Assembly (NCBI GenBank): GCA_922989275.2
Contig: OV277858.1
Span: forward strand, 100,054,794-100,118,793
DNA length: 64,000 bases
Origin: Gari tellinella
Taxonomy: Eukaryota; Mollusca; Bivalvia; Cardiida; Psammobiidae
Reading direction: 5' to 3'
Of this stretch, positions 12,039 through 22,447 are shown piece after piece; positions within the stretch are counted from its first letter, which is position 1; every line of letters starts with the position of its first letter. The notes below the pieces were generated by a model. That model made no database searches, was not told the DNA's origin, and saw nothing but the letters and a program-made list of their open reading frames with translations. A program made the position numbers and the translations under genes.

Positions 12039-12358
12039 ACATAAAACGTACTGTAATAAAAATAACCTAGCAAAAATGCATGTTTTTTTCTGTATTTTTT
12101 TTTATTCCATTTTCAATTTTTTCAATAAAAATGTATGTTTTCATATTTACATTCGATAGAAAAATTGTATGTTAGAAATATTTTTTAGTTTTTGACGATT
12201 CTTCATGAAAATTACGTTGTATTGATATTTTCTACTTATACTACATGTAAAAATATGTATGGATGTAATATATGTGAATAAAATTATTGGAAAAAACAAA
12301 AAAACAAAACAAAAAAACCAAAAACAAAACAAAAACAAAATCAAAACAAAAAAAACAA

Positions 12359-13195
12359 CTTATAGATCTGTCTCCGACCTGTATCCAAAATGGTATTGTA
12401 TACACGTTTGATGTGATTTGCTGTCGTGTTTTAGTCTTGATGACTTATTTTGTTAAATTAGTTTATTACAACTTATACAATTTCTGAATAGTATTGCATT
12501 ACTGTTATATAAAACAATTCACGTATACGGCATTGTTTTGGTTTGTTTTCTATTCTGCATTTTCACTTGTCACCAATATGTTTCAATATTACTCAGAGAC
12601 AGTGTAGCTAATATAAGTCATTGTATAACTTAAGTAACACAAATAACACATGTAAAGATTGAAAAGTGATATACTGTAACCAAGCATAATCATTTTTTTC
12701 TGCTTAGACACTAAAAATAAGTTGGCCGATTTGATCCGGTCCGATTAGGTTTTGGGCCGTTTTGACTCGGGGTCCTGACTCCATGCAATTTGGTGTTTGG
12801 CTGATTTGACCCGTTACCGTCGAAAACAGTGTTAAAAGCATATGTGTAAAATTAACACATGCAGCTAAACATAGAAACTTTTACCAGGTAAGAAACAGCA
12901 TATAGAAATAAAAAGAAAGTCGAATGTGTGTGGCATTGATACTTCCCTAATCTGTGGAAATGACGTCATCAATCACAACTATCTTTGGACTGATAAACCA
13001 CGGACTTAGTCCGTGGTTAAACAAACGGGACGTTTTGACAGTGTTGCTAATTTCAGTAGGATGGTTTTAACGAGCGAAGTTTAATTTAAATTTGATGTGT
13101 GATTCTCGCAATAAATTATGTTCATTTGGAGATAAACGGAAACAGTAGCTAGACCACTTGTGCACTTAAAAATCTCAAATAGATTCAGAGGTCAG
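12359..13195. other. Intergenic; one perfect hairpin
   Basis: No gene was recognised. 12995-13017 is a compact perfect hairpin (AACCACGGACT...AGTCCGTGGTT). Confidence 0.45.
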
Positions 13196-13476
13196 TCAGA
13201 ATGTTCGCACGTGTTAGACAATAACATCCGGGTCAACCTTATGGGTCACCGGAAGCAAACATTTTAACGAAACTTTATTTGTTCAACATGTTCATAAATA
13301 AAACGCGAAAAGGGGCGACCAGTTTGTGAAAAATAGCTGAGAGGTCGTAAGTGATAGACAATAACTTCCGGGTCAACGTATGGGTAACCGGAAGCAAACA
13401 TTTTAACGAAACTTTTTTCGTTCAACATGTTCGTAAATAAAACGCGAGCAGGGTCGACCAGTCTGTGAAAAATATT
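13196..13476. repeat. 140-bp unit duplicated in tandem
   Basis: Segments starting TAGACAATAAC at 13215 and 13355 (offset 140) are alike over the full unit, including CCGGAAGCAAACATTTTAAC and TAAATAAAACGCGA. A CCGGGTCAAC...GGGT(A/C)ACCGG inverted motif lies in each unit. Confidence 0.75.
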
Positions 13477-13860
13477 GTAGCAAGTAGATCCGGCGGAAGT
13501 ACAAAAAACCTACGAAGAAAAATCTATTCAATGTACATACAGGTATACAGGTCTAAAAATGTGAATTTTAACTTGAAATTTATTGTATACGTAGCTGTAG
13601 TAGCTTCGCTACGCTCAGTATTATTTGCAGTGCAAACAGTTTGGAGCCAGATCAGAAAAAAATGGACTCATAAATTCTTTTTTCCGAAATAAAATTTTAT
13701 TTTAATGTATTATGCAAAATATTTAATTTTACCTGTATAAAACAATGTCTTATGTATAAATGCATAAATAAATTTTGATTTTTTTATTAATATTTGTAAT
13801 TTTTATCATCGGAAAGAAAAAAGAGGGTAGTCATTTTAGGACGTTTTTTGAAAAGTAGGG

Positions 13861-14110
13861 TACAGTGGAGAATCTGTTATTCTTTCCCAATAAACGCGTT
13901 TACGCTAAAACTATTATTTCCAATACAAACAGTTTGGAGCCAGATCAGACGCCGGATAACCCGGCGTCTGACCAGGCTCCAAACTGTTTGCCACCAAGAT
14001 AAACAAGAATTATCAGAATTGTCCAAAAATTGTTCTTTTCAACGTTTTAGTGCTTTGCGTTTGCGTACGTTTGCGTTTAAACGGGAAAGAATAACAGATT
14101 CTCCACTGTA
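13861..14110. mobile_element. Family A MITE, full length
   Basis: TACAGTGGAGAATCTG...CAGATTCTCCACTGTA with TA duplication. It carries a near-perfect core I (13928-13992: GCCGGATAACCCGGC centre). Orientation is opposite to the 18538 copy. The AATCTG subterminal variant defines a subgroup with 18538 and 58509. Confidence 0.88.
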
Positions 14111-14251
14111 CCAAGACAAAAATACTCATAATTTCAGTTATAGAAGGTGAAAAATCTTTTAACTCTGGAAAATGATGTAGAACTGAATACTGAATAAGAT
14201 GGTGTATAGCTTTTGCGGATTCGATTCGAAAAGCATTACACATCTTAAACC

Positions 14252-14503
14252 TTAACCCTTTCCCCAATAGAAGCGCCTTTTAGCGCATATGATTTATTCC
14301 TCCGCTGAAGAAAGTAGTTCCAATATAATCAGTCATGAATATATAGTATAGGCAATAATTTCTATATTCTAGCACATGAAAGCTTAAAGCAGGCTGCAAG
14401 TAAAGCAGAATGTGCCTAAGGCACATTCTGCTTTACTTTCAACCTGCTTTAAGTAGTCACCTATCTTCAATACTAGAAATAGGCTATCAGGTAAAGGGTT
14501 ATG
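14252..14503. mobile_element. Family B MITE, full length
   Basis: Left end TTAACCCTTTCCCCAATAG; right end GGTAAAGGGTTA with the last base of TTAA changed. Core II is at 14385-14455, a stem of about 32 bp with very few mismatches (GCAGAATGTGCC centre). Subterminal GAAGCGCCTTTTAGCGC is a family signature. Confidence 0.82.
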
Positions 14504-15100
14504 AGTTTAATAAATACGGTAATTGCAGCAGTGAAAGCTTTTGACATACACTCAGCACAAAAAGAAATTTAGCGGTGAAACTTAACTATCAACTAAAACT
14601 TTAGTATGTTACTAGAATTAAAAATCAGCGAGGGATTTAGTATACAGGTAAGCTCTAACTTATTTCGCCCTATATAAAAATCTATAGTAAAATGCCTTAC
14701 TTTCAGAGCCAACAGCTCCCTCCAAAACAGGATCTAAGCTATAAAATACATATCCTTTAACTCTATAGACATTTCCCTGTTGATTGAGGCCAGTAAACCT
14801 AATACATCGCCGTCTACATTTTTTGCTATCAATGATTTGCTAAGGTCACTGTCAAAGTAAAGGTAAACAACTTTCACTTTCACTCCATTTCATATGCATC
14901 CGCCTGGAGAAAAAGTCCTGAGATGAGATGCCTAAAAAAGGCAATTTGGGTGGACATGACCACAAATAGCCAGTTTTCATCAAGAAACCCATTCAAACTC
15001 ACCCACAGGCAAAACTAAACAGTGCAAATCTTTGAAATTGTATTTTTCAAGGTACTACATGTACTTGCAATACCCCAAAGACTCGAAAGTGATTCCTGAC

Positions 15101-15437
15101 CAGGGGCCCGTTTCATAAAACTTCGTACGACAAAAACGATCGTAAGTCAAAACTGTAAAATACATTTAATTTCTGATTTCTCTATCTAATCCTGTCTTGT
15201 GACATCTCTTTGGAATCGTCTTGAAAAGACTATTCCAAAAAGATGTCACAAGACAGGATTAGATAGAGAACTATCTAATCCTGTCTTGTGACATCTCTTT
15301 GGAATTGTCTTGAAAAGACTATTCCAAAGAGATGTCACAAGACAGGATTAGATAGAGAAATAAATAATAGTTTAGACTTTTATAATCTGACTTACGATCG
15401 TTTTTGTCGTACAAAGTTTTATGAAACGGGCCCCAGG
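15101..15437. mobile_element. Large palindromic element with GGGGCCCGTTTCATAAA ends
   Basis: TIRs of about 47 bp begin CAGGGGCCCGTTTCATAAA and include ACGATCGTAAGTCA. The interior contains two consecutive copies (about 15181-15267 and 15269-15357) of an 88-bp unit, each itself a near-perfect palindrome around CTTGAAAAGAC. The whole can fold as a long cruciform. The GGGGCCCGTTTCATAAA end is a widespread animal MITE terminus. No coding content. Confidence 0.82.
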
Positions 15438-15659
15438 CCAACACCATACGTATTAATCGTATATTCACGAAGTGAGAACGTGTACGTACAATGCATCATT
15501 CCGTTCAAGGCAATAGTTAAAGATACAACCAAACTGCGATATCTCGAACTCGCTTAACACTTTACTCCATAGAAGCGCCTTTTAGCGCAGCTAATTTATT
15601 CATCCACTGAAGAAAATAGATCCATTTCATACAGTTATGATTACATTTATCATAAGAAA

Positions 15660-16005
15660 TACAGTGTTAACTCCCTTCAACGGCCGTCTCAACAATGACT
15701 CCCTCCTTACAACGCTCCTTGTCGCTGTTCCCTAAACAGGACATTTATGTCTAACGATTTTATTGCTGCAATGTCGTCTGTATAAAGTTGTCATCTGCTG
15801 TTGTTCTCAAAGTTACATATTAAGTGGACATTTGGATAAAATAAATATAATGACGAGTGACAAACAGCTTAACTCCAGATCTGGATCCAAGCTGTTTGCA
15901 AATGTAAGCAAATTCTTAATTTCTCCTCTCTATAACGACTCCCTCCGAACAACACACACAATATGTGTCTCCCTTTGGGTGTCGTTGTAGAGAGGGAACA
16001 CTGTA
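15660..16005. mobile_element. Family C MITE nested in family B
   Basis: TACAGTG...CACTGTA with TA duplication, subterminal CTCCCT-CAACG and CGTTGTAGAGAGGGA repeats. Core I has lost its centre, leaving CCAGATCTGGATCC (about 15876-15889). Family C has long subterminal blocks of the form CTACAACGAC-CTCCCTC. Confidence 0.8.
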
Positions 16006-16135
16006 TATGCAATATTCTAACAGATGGTTGCTTTAAGCAGGCGTAAAATAAAACAGAATACGCCTTTAGGCGCATTCTGCTTTACTTTCAACATGCTTTA
16101 AGTGGTTACTTGTATTTAATACTATAGAAACAAGC

Positions 16136-16332
16136 TACGGTTGAACTTCGATAAATTGAACTCGGTAAGGTCGAACATACTCGTATTTCAAAGTTAAAAC
16201 GTGGCTAAGCCACGTTTTAACTTTGAATTACGGGTATTTTCGACTTAACCGAGCATGAAATAATGCAATTCATGTGTCGACAAATCGGATAGTTCGAATT
16301 AAGCGATCTCGAGATATCGAAGTTCGACTGTA
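16136..16332. mobile_element. Family D MITE nested in family B
   Basis: Ends GGTTGAACTTCGATA and TATCGAAGTTCGACTGTA with a TA duplication. The interior contains a perfect stem, AGTTAAAACGTGGC + TAA + GCCACGTTTTAACT, at about 16193-16227. The AGTTCGACTGTA terminus is shared with the 26725 copy. Confidence 0.75.
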
Positions 16333-16359
16333 CGGGTGTATGGGGCAATGGGTTAATTC

Positions 16360-16435
16360 GAATATAACCAAACCTGAAACTTGGCTAAGCCACGTTTTAA
16401 CTTTGAAAATATAGATATGTTCGACTGAAGAGTTG
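16360..16435. repeat. Family D fragment
   Basis: GGCTAAGCCACGTTTTAACT and a following TATGTTCGACT repeat part of family D directly beside the nested copy. Confidence 0.55.
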
Positions 16436-16818
16436 TCGTGAACGACTTCACGTTTAAGCAGAACATCAATATGGCGGAGGCACGGAAAAACTACGGCTTC
16501 AATTAATTAAAAAAGGTTTTGAAAATGTTTATATATGTGATAAATAGAATCTCACATTCATGCCCATTACTTATCATCATTAATAAAATCGTTCACCAAA
16601 ATTAATATGACGCTCGCCACGGCTCGAGTCATACTATTTCTAGTCAACTCGTTTATTAAAAATGATAGATAATAAACACTCATATAAGATTCTCTATGTA
16701 TATTAGTGTAGAAAAAGGGGTTATGTTTAAAACAAAACACATTTTAAAGATTCTGTTTATTTAAAATAAGCAGTCGATATTTGAACCTGTCCAGTGAAGA
16801 TAAACTTGATTGTGTAAA

Positions 16819-17176
16819 TACAATGCTCCCTCTCTACAACAACACCCAATGGGGGAAATAGTGTATGTGTTGTTCGGGGGAAGTTGTTATAGGGAGGGAC
16901 ATTGGCTTACATTTGCAAACAGCTTTAATCCAGATCAGACGCCGCGGTACGCGGCGTCTGATCTGGATTCATACTATTTGCCACTCCTGATTATGTTTTC
17001 TTGTCAAATGTCCAATGTGTTACTTTGAGAGAAAAAACAGCAGACGACAATTTCAAGCAGACGATATTGCAGCAGTGAAAGGGTAAAATAATTGTTATGA
17101 TTGAGGAATAGCGGTAAGCATTGTTGTAAGGAGGGAATAGTTGTTCAGAAGGCCGTTGTGGTGTGGGGGCACTGTA
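16819..17176. mobile_element. Family C MITE, full length
   Basis: TACAATGCTCCCTCTCTAC...GGGGGCACTGTA with TA duplication. Core I at 16914-16983 has a GCCGCGGTACGCGGC centre and GATCTGGATTCA arms. The second half contains two GCAGACGA-type motifs also seen in family E. Confidence 0.83.
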
Positions 17177-17225
17177 TATTGAGCTAGACAGGCACATGTT
17201 ATGTGTAAATGTTTGTGTATTTTGT

Positions 17226-17457
17226 TCTACATTATTCCCTCCCTACAACGGCCCTCTCAACAACGATCCCCTCCTTACAACGGCCCTTGTTGCAGTATCT
17301 TAACAGAAAAATTACGTCTGGCGCTTTTACTGCTGCAATATCGTCTGCTTTAAATTGTCATCTGCTGGTTTTTCTCAAAGTTACAATCGACATTTTGACA
17401 GAAGAAATATATATGAAGTGACAAACAGCTTGAATCCAGATCAGACGCCGCGTTAGG
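17226..17457. mobile_element. Family C MITE, truncated inside core I
   Basis: An intact left end (TACATTATTCCCTCCCTAC) and left half, ending abruptly after the left arm of core I (GATCAGACGCCGCGTTA). The right half is absent. Confidence 0.72.
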
Positions 17458-17526
17458 ATATCAAGTAAAACACTGGACTTGTCTATTGAATGTTTCATGG
17501 GATAACGGTTACATTGACATGTTAAT

Positions 17527-17780
17527 GTGTTAAATAAATACAAAATACTCAAGCAGGAAACGCAACACAAACACTACACCCACCTCTCAGGCAGAACACA
17601 CACACAGTCATACCATAACAAACACACACACACACACACACACACATACACTCACACACACACACACACACGCACAATACCATTCCTTCATATACACACT
17701 AAATAGAAAACAACACGCACGACAAACATAAAGCAAAGTGAGCATTGGAGCCCGCCTTGGTACGGTCAGTAACCCTAAAC
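17527..17780. repeat. Family F dispersed repeat with CA microsatellite
   Basis: The sequence from TTAAATAAATAC through a CA-dinucleotide run to GCCCGCCTTGGTACGGTCAG is repeated at 57190-57480 with high similarity. The microsatellite lengths differ between copies. Non-coding; likely part of a retroelement. Confidence 0.65.
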
Positions 17781-17860
17781 CCATTTGTGGTTAGCGTCCC
17801 ATAAAAGGAAAATGACATAGGCAAACAGTGTATACTCTGATCAGACGCTATATAATGCAG
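17760..17860. repeat. Family M fragment with half core I
   Basis: CCCATTTGTG near the start and GCAAACAGTGTATACTCTGATCAGACGC at 17821-17848 show the left arm of core I in the M variant. The right arm is missing. Confidence 0.5.
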
Positions 17861-18081
17861 TAAACTTTAGCCAATGAGATTGTCGTATGTTATTGATTTC
17901 TAAGTCACGTGCTGGAGATGCAATGTAATTGTTTGTACATGTATATATACTCAGCTCGCTATTAATTAGCATCAAGACGACATCCAGTGCAAGTCGATGA
18001 GAAAAGTTTTCACTTAGTGACACCACACCTAACTACAATAATGGTAAGTCTAAGAGAAGTGAACAACACATTGTTAAGTTC

Positions 18082-18416
18082 TAGTGCTCCATATCTACAG
18101 CGACACCAAATGGGAGACAACATTGTGAATTTGGAGGGGGTCGTTATAGGGAGGGAATCGGCTTACATTTGTAAACAGGTTGAATCCAGATTAGACGCCG
18201 CGTTACGCGGCGTCTAATCTGGATTCAAGCTGTTTGTCACTCGTCATTAAGTTGTTTCTGTCAAAATGTTCATTATGTAACTTTGAGAAAAAAGGCAGAC
18301 GACACTTCTAAGCAGTCGAAATTGCGGCAGTAAAAGAGTTAAACATAATTGTCCTGTTTAGGGAACTGCGGCAAGGGTCGTTGTTGGGAGGGCCGTTGTA
18401 GAGAGGGAGCGCTGTA
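18082..18416. mobile_element. Family C MITE, full length
   Basis: From TAGTGCTCC to GAGCGCTGTA. Core I at 18172-18237 is an almost perfect palindrome (GCCGCGTTACGCGGC centre, GATTAGACG / CGTCTAATC arms: a matched change on both sides). Confidence 0.8.
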
Positions 18417-18537
18417 TGATCATAATACAGAGGGAGAAATAATTATTTACCAATTAAATTTGTACTATACAACCATTTAAGCGTTTTCTATGTCAATAAT
18501 CTTATGAATAATGCTGACCTGAATACTTTGACCAAAC

Positions 18538-18787
18538 TACAGTGGAGAATCTGTTATTCTTTCCCGTTTAAACGCAAACGTACGCAAACGCAAAGCACTA
18601 AAACGCAGAAAAGAACAACTTTTGGACAATTCTGGTAATTCTTGTTTATCTTGGTGGCAAACAGTTTGGAGCCTGATCAGACGCCGGGTTACCCGGCGTC
18701 TGATCTGTCTCCAAACTATTTGCACTGCAAGTAATAGTTTTAGCGTAAACGCGTTTATTGGGAAAGAATAACAGATTCTCCACTGTA
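18538..18787. mobile_element. Family A MITE, full length
   Basis: TACAGTGGAGAATCTG...CAGATTCTCCACTGTA with TA duplication; core I at 18656-18724. It lies directly before a family C element. Confidence 0.88.
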
Positions 18788-18810
18788 CGTGTAGCTTTGT
18801 TTGTTAACAC

Positions 18811-19271
18811 TACAGCATTCCCTCCCTACAACGGCCCTCTCAACAACGACTCCCTCCTTACAACGGCCCTCTCAACAACGACTCCCTCCTTACAACGGCC
18901 CTCTCAACAACGACCACCTCCCTACAACGGCCCTCTCAACAACGACTCCCTCCTTACAACGACCCGGACGCAGTTCCCTAAACAGGACATTTTATGTCCA
19001 ACGCTTTTACTGCTGCATATCGTCTGCTTAATGTTGTCGTCTGCTGTTTTACTCAAAGTCACACAATTGACATTTTAACAGAAAATAAACATTACGACGA
19101 GTACCAAACAGCTTGAATCCAGATCGGACGCCGCGTTACTCGGCGTCTGATTTGGATTCAAGCTGTTTGCAAATACTATAAGCAAATTTCCCTCCATATA
19201 GCGATTTCCTCCGAACAACGTACACAATCTGTGTCTCCCATTGGGTGTCGTTGTAGAGAAGGAGCATTGTA
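18811..19271. mobile_element. Family C MITE with internal minisatellite
   Basis: TACAGCATTCCCTCC...GGAGCATTGTA. The left subterminal region is expanded to about five copies of a unit of about 35-38 bp (CTACAACGGCCCTCTCAAC) at 18818-18965. Core I is at 19107-19171. Confidence 0.82.
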
Positions 19272-19541
19272 TAATGTTTGAAAGCTAACTCTTTACATGC
19301 TGCAGTGCCGTCTGCTTGAAATTTATCGTCTGCGATTTTTTTATATCTTTTTTAAACTCGAGTAAAATATCAACTTGAAAGGCAAAAACACGACGCCTGA
19401 TCTAGATACAACCCGTTTAGAAATGTTAGCCAAGTCGCGCTAAGCACAATAAGTGTTAAATTAGCTACTTTTCTTATATTGAGTACATTCATATCAGTTT
19501 TGTGTCACGATTAACCAATTCATGATCAAATTTATCGTAAA

Positions 19542-19750
19542 GTTTACCCCTTCACCGCTATATTGTTGTCTGCTTCAATATTGTTGTCTGCAATATCGTT
19601 TAAAAGTTAGATTTAAGGCAGTATAACTGACGTTATTTCATAGCAAGTTGCAAACAGTTTTGATTTTGTTCAGACGCCGCGTACCGCGGCATCTGATCAG
19701 GATCAAAATTGTTTGCAAATGCGCTTTATGACGTCATTGCAGTTAAGTTA
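19542..19750. mobile_element. Family E element (TTAA type), decayed ends
   Basis: The left part carries CCCCTTCACCGCTATATTG and two TTGTCTGC motifs. Core I at 19650-19717 has arms TTTTGATTTTG / CAGGATCAAAATT. The right end reads CATTGCAGTTAAGTTA. Compared with the intact E copies at 59159 and 59921, the termini are eroded. Confidence 0.6.
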
Positions 19751-20005
19751 TTACGACTTCTTGTATCCCTACATACCTTAGATTGTTGTCAACACTTCAT
19801 TTTCGGATCATTTGATGTTGTTTTTGTATATATTACGAGTTTGCGCGATTCATGGTAAATTTGCCGATCATTTTCTGTCGTTTATATTGCTTAAACGCTG
19901 ACAACATTCAGTCCAATTCTTATATTTATATTATATTTGGTGTAATTTCTAATATTTAATGAACATTTTACTAGAACACATGTATGTTTATTCCACATTA
20001 GAGGT

Positions 20006-20288
20006 AGGGACCTCCGTGGCCTAGTGGTATAGTCACTGTGACTTACATCACTAAGCTCCTCACTGTTGTGAGTTCGAATCCCAGTAGGGTCGTTCGAATT
20101 TTTCATGTGGGGAAGCCTTCCAGCTGGCTTGCGGAAGGTCGGTGGTTCTACCCAGTTGCCGATTTGTGCCTGAAACAGTGCATAAAGGACTTCTTGGGTC
20201 TTCCTCCACCTATAGTTAGTTGGACGTCGCGATATGACTGAAATACTATTGAAAGCGACGTAAAATCAAAACAAATCAATAACAAAAA
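20006..20288 (+). mobile_element. tRNA-derived SINE with 14-bp target duplication
   Basis: The head carries a Pol III A box (TGGCCTAGTGGT, near 20018) and B box (GAGTTCGAATCCC, near 20070), spaced as in a tRNA. The body continues with AAGCCTTCCAGCTGGCTTGC and ends in an A-rich ATCAAAACAAATC tail. The flanks TCCACATTAGAGGT at 19992-20005 and 20289-20302 are identical, a classic LINE-mediated target duplication. A related SINE lies on - at 50255-50445. Confidence 0.9.
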
Positions 20289-20532
20289 TCCACATTAGAG
20301 GTTGTTTACACGAAAAATGTCATTAATGTGTACCCTGAAAGGAATAGCCATATGGCGATACTTAAGCAACGCAACAAAATGATTTGCAGAGAGCAGATTA
20401 ATAAGCCCCGCCTCCTGGGCACAATACAAACGTATATGCACAATTCTAGCCCTCTCGAGAAATAGCGCTTATACAAATTGAACGTCATTTTTGTCAATGG
20501 TTTTGAATCGGGCGAATGTAAATATTAGAATA

Positions 20533-20700
20533 CAGTCAGGAGTCGATACAACGACATCCGTTACAACGGAATACTCACTTCACGACACGAATTCCGTTGG
20601 TACGAACCTGCATAAAGCTTCATATATGAGATTCAATATAACGACAAATTTGTTATAATGACATATTTGTTGGGAACGAAATGTGTCGTTGTATAAACTC
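20533..20700. mobile_element. MITE-like element, ACAACGACA termini
   Basis: CAGTCAGGAGTCGATACAAC at the left pairs with TGTCGTTGTATAAACTC at the right. Interior ATTCCGTTG and CGTTACAACGGA motifs are also inverted. Non-coding. Confidence 0.55.
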
Positions 20701-20821
20701 ATTAAGAGGCCATGTTTCATTGTAAAGATTTCTATAATAGCATGCAATGTTGATTTCAGCTTTCTGTTCTTTTTGGTGTGACCTTACTGGTTGCTGGTGC
20801 GAGGTTAGTATATTTATTCAC

Positions 20822-21000
20822 TTTAACTCATTCGACACGGAAATGTTAAATGGACAGTTCAGTTTCAAACAAAAGTCTATTCCAGTTTGTACTATTTAGG
20901 GTTGGTTTGATTTATAATTTATTGCAAAATGACACACAGTTCAGACTCTGATCGGAGGACTTATCAAAAGATTTGGATCTACACTGTTTGCATAGGAAAA
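20822..21000. repeat. TTAACTCATT-type element with decayed core I
   Basis: TTAACTCATTCGACACGG followed by AAATGACACACAGTTCAGACTCTGATCGG and, at 20970-20993, TTTGGATCTACACTGTTTGC. The two core I arms are recognisable but the central arms have decayed. 22755-23095 holds a similar unit split by about 200 bp. Confidence 0.45.
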
Positions 21001-21024
21001 GCGTATTCTTTACAGGGTTCAATG

Positions 21025-21175
21025 TTTTAAAGCTTTAGAGTTCTGTTTAAGATCTATCCCAAGCATTTAACTGGTCAGATTTGAGCTTTTGCCCAGCAAC
21101 AGCTCAAATCTGACCATTCAAATGCTTGAGAACGATCTCAGAGTCGACTCAAAAGCTTTCCAACCTTAGGGCCAG
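21025..21175. mobile_element. Family O palindromic element
   Basis: AAAGCTTTAGAGTTC...CTCAAAAGCTTT outer arms and AACTGGTCAGATTTGAGC / GCTCAAATCTGACCATT inner arms. Same architecture as 3672-3827. Confidence 0.65.
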
Positions 21176-21431
21176 ATAAGCGGTGGGTAAAAGGTTATTA
21201 TTGTCATCTCTAGGACACAATATGTTAACATTGTAACACGGCTGCGGCATTTTTCTATAGAAAAGTACCCCAGTTTAAGTTGGGTACCGCACACTTTGTA
21301 GTGAGCGGAGTTTCCCCGCCCATGCAATAACTGGTAGAAAACCATGCAGTTAACTAGTTAACCGCACAGTAATGGCGGACATCTAGTTAACCGCACAGTC
21401 TGGCGCACATCCGGTGTGGCAGATATAAAGC

Positions 21432-21615
21432 CCCAGATAAGAGCGAGTAAATGGAACAAATCCAAATTTTCTCACTCATTTCAACATTTAATCCTATGGT
21501 GTTACTATTCATTAGAATCGTCTCGAAGAGACGATTCTAGTGAGTAGTGACACCATAGGGTTTAATGCAGAAATAAAGATTTTAGTTCTTGAAATACTCC
21601 TCTAATCTGGAGCCT
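21432..21615. mobile_element. Family K element (CTGGAGCC ends)
   Basis: The centre TAGAATCGTCTCGAAGAGACGATTCTA is a perfect palindrome inside longer arms containing CCTATGGTGTTACTA / TAGTGACACCATAGG. The right end reads TAATCTGGAGCC. Related copies lie at 59707-59905 and, with a large deletion, 49074-49195. Confidence 0.65.
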
Positions 21616-21639
21616 TGGCATGGTAATAGCAGCACAAGT

Positions 21640-21832
21640 CACAATGGAGAAATTACACGATTTGTTTTGAACAATAAACGATTTTGTGCAAAATTGATAA
21701 TTCCTTTTCAACCAGTTTGGATCCAGACCAGACGCCTTGTACAAAGCGTCTTATCTGGGTCCAAATATTGTGCAAAGGAAAAATTGCTAAATATTTGATT
21801 GAGAAATGCAAACGTGTTCTCTACTGCAAATC
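21640..21832. mobile_element. Family A-like MITE, diverged
   Basis: CAATGGAGAAATTAC...GTTCTCTACTG flank a diverged core I (21714-21775: GGATCCAGACCAGACGCC...GCGTCTTATCTGGGTCC). Confidence 0.5.
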
Positions 21833-22004
21833 GTCCCGTCATCACTGTGCCGATATCCATATAAATCATTTTAAGTAAACACGCGCGAAAGCTAGTGACG
21901 AAAATACAGGGCTGCCATAAGTTGACAAAAAAATCCGAAGGTTTTTCAAGTGCGATTTTACGAATCGTACCTTTTCCCCGTCGCCTGTTTCTAGTTTTGT
22001 TGAC

Positions 22005-22075
22005 ACGTGACTGCTTAAAGCAGGCTGAAGACGCATTCTGCTTTACTCTCAGCCTGCTTTAAGCTACCATGTACT
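22005..22075. repeat. Isolated core II copy (family B remnant)
   Basis: TGCTTAAAGCAGGCTGAAG and GCATTCTGCTTTACTCTCAG with GCCTGCTTTAAGC form core II with the left inner arm shortened. Confidence 0.6.
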
Positions 22076-22447
22076 AGAAAAAAAATCCGAAGATTTAGGA
22101 AAAATCCGGAGAAATGGCAACCCTGCAAATATTTCCAGAAACTAGAACATTCGTATTTACAGCAAAACTTTAACACACTGCCCGCGAAAGCGATCTATGC
22201 TGGAAGTTGTCGGATTGGTTAACGAGTATACGTTCCAGTATTTGATTGGTCTCTTTTATGGGGTTTACACTACCTTTGATTAGCAAAGCGCTCAACATTT
22301 GGTATAACTTGCGCAGATATCGATGTTGTTCCTGTCACTGATTGGTCGTTCAAATGGGGATTCTTATGGATGTCAAAAGCGCTCAATAGTTGATGTAAAT
22401 TGCACAGAGCCCAACCTCTTGGTCTATATTTAGCAATATTACAAGCA

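Larger units (their letters stand above)
8240..12358 (+). mobile_element. LINE of L1/Tx1 type, near full length, inactivated
   Basis: An APE endonuclease region, linker, reverse transcriptase and C-terminal CCHC region occur in order on +. Coding starts near 8280 in a segment reading ENICRGLKDSKKR, the usual start of the Tx1-like endonuclease. The element ends in an A-rich AAAAAC-type tail at 12291-12358. One in-frame TAA lies in the endonuclease (near 8413), and reading-frame shifts occur near 9115, in the A-run at about 9680, and near 11765-11820. A TAGATCT-containing match near both ends might be the target duplication, but this is weak. Assignment to L1/Tx1 rests on motif pattern and overall look; a phylogeny of the RT would settle it. 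Confidence 0.88.
15554..16356. mobile_element. Family B MITE interrupted by two other elements
   Basis: The left end (TTAACACTTTACTCCATAG with GAAGCGCCTTTTAGCGC) and right end (GGGGCAATGGGTTAA) are separated by 803 bp. The excess is accounted for by a family C element at 15660-16005 and a family D element at 16136-16332. Between them lies core II of B (16034-16100). Confidence 0.8.

Noticed and set aside
13848..14150. 100-codon ORF on + and similar ORFs at 18537, 46211 and 58508
   Set aside because: These are translations of family A MITEs. The recurring peptide (PINAFTLKLLFP, QTVWSQIRRR) follows from repeat sequence, not from a protein gene.
18818..18965. CRISPR-like direct repeats
   Set aside because: Eukaryotic minisatellite without unique spacers.
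18758..19078. ORF with repeated LQRPSQQR-like residues
   Set aside because: It is the translated family C minisatellite; two overlapping frames are open over it, as expected for a tandem repeat without stops.
20018..20092. Functional tRNA gene
   Set aside because: A and B boxes are present but stems do not pair as a tRNA, and a SINE body, tail and target duplication follow.
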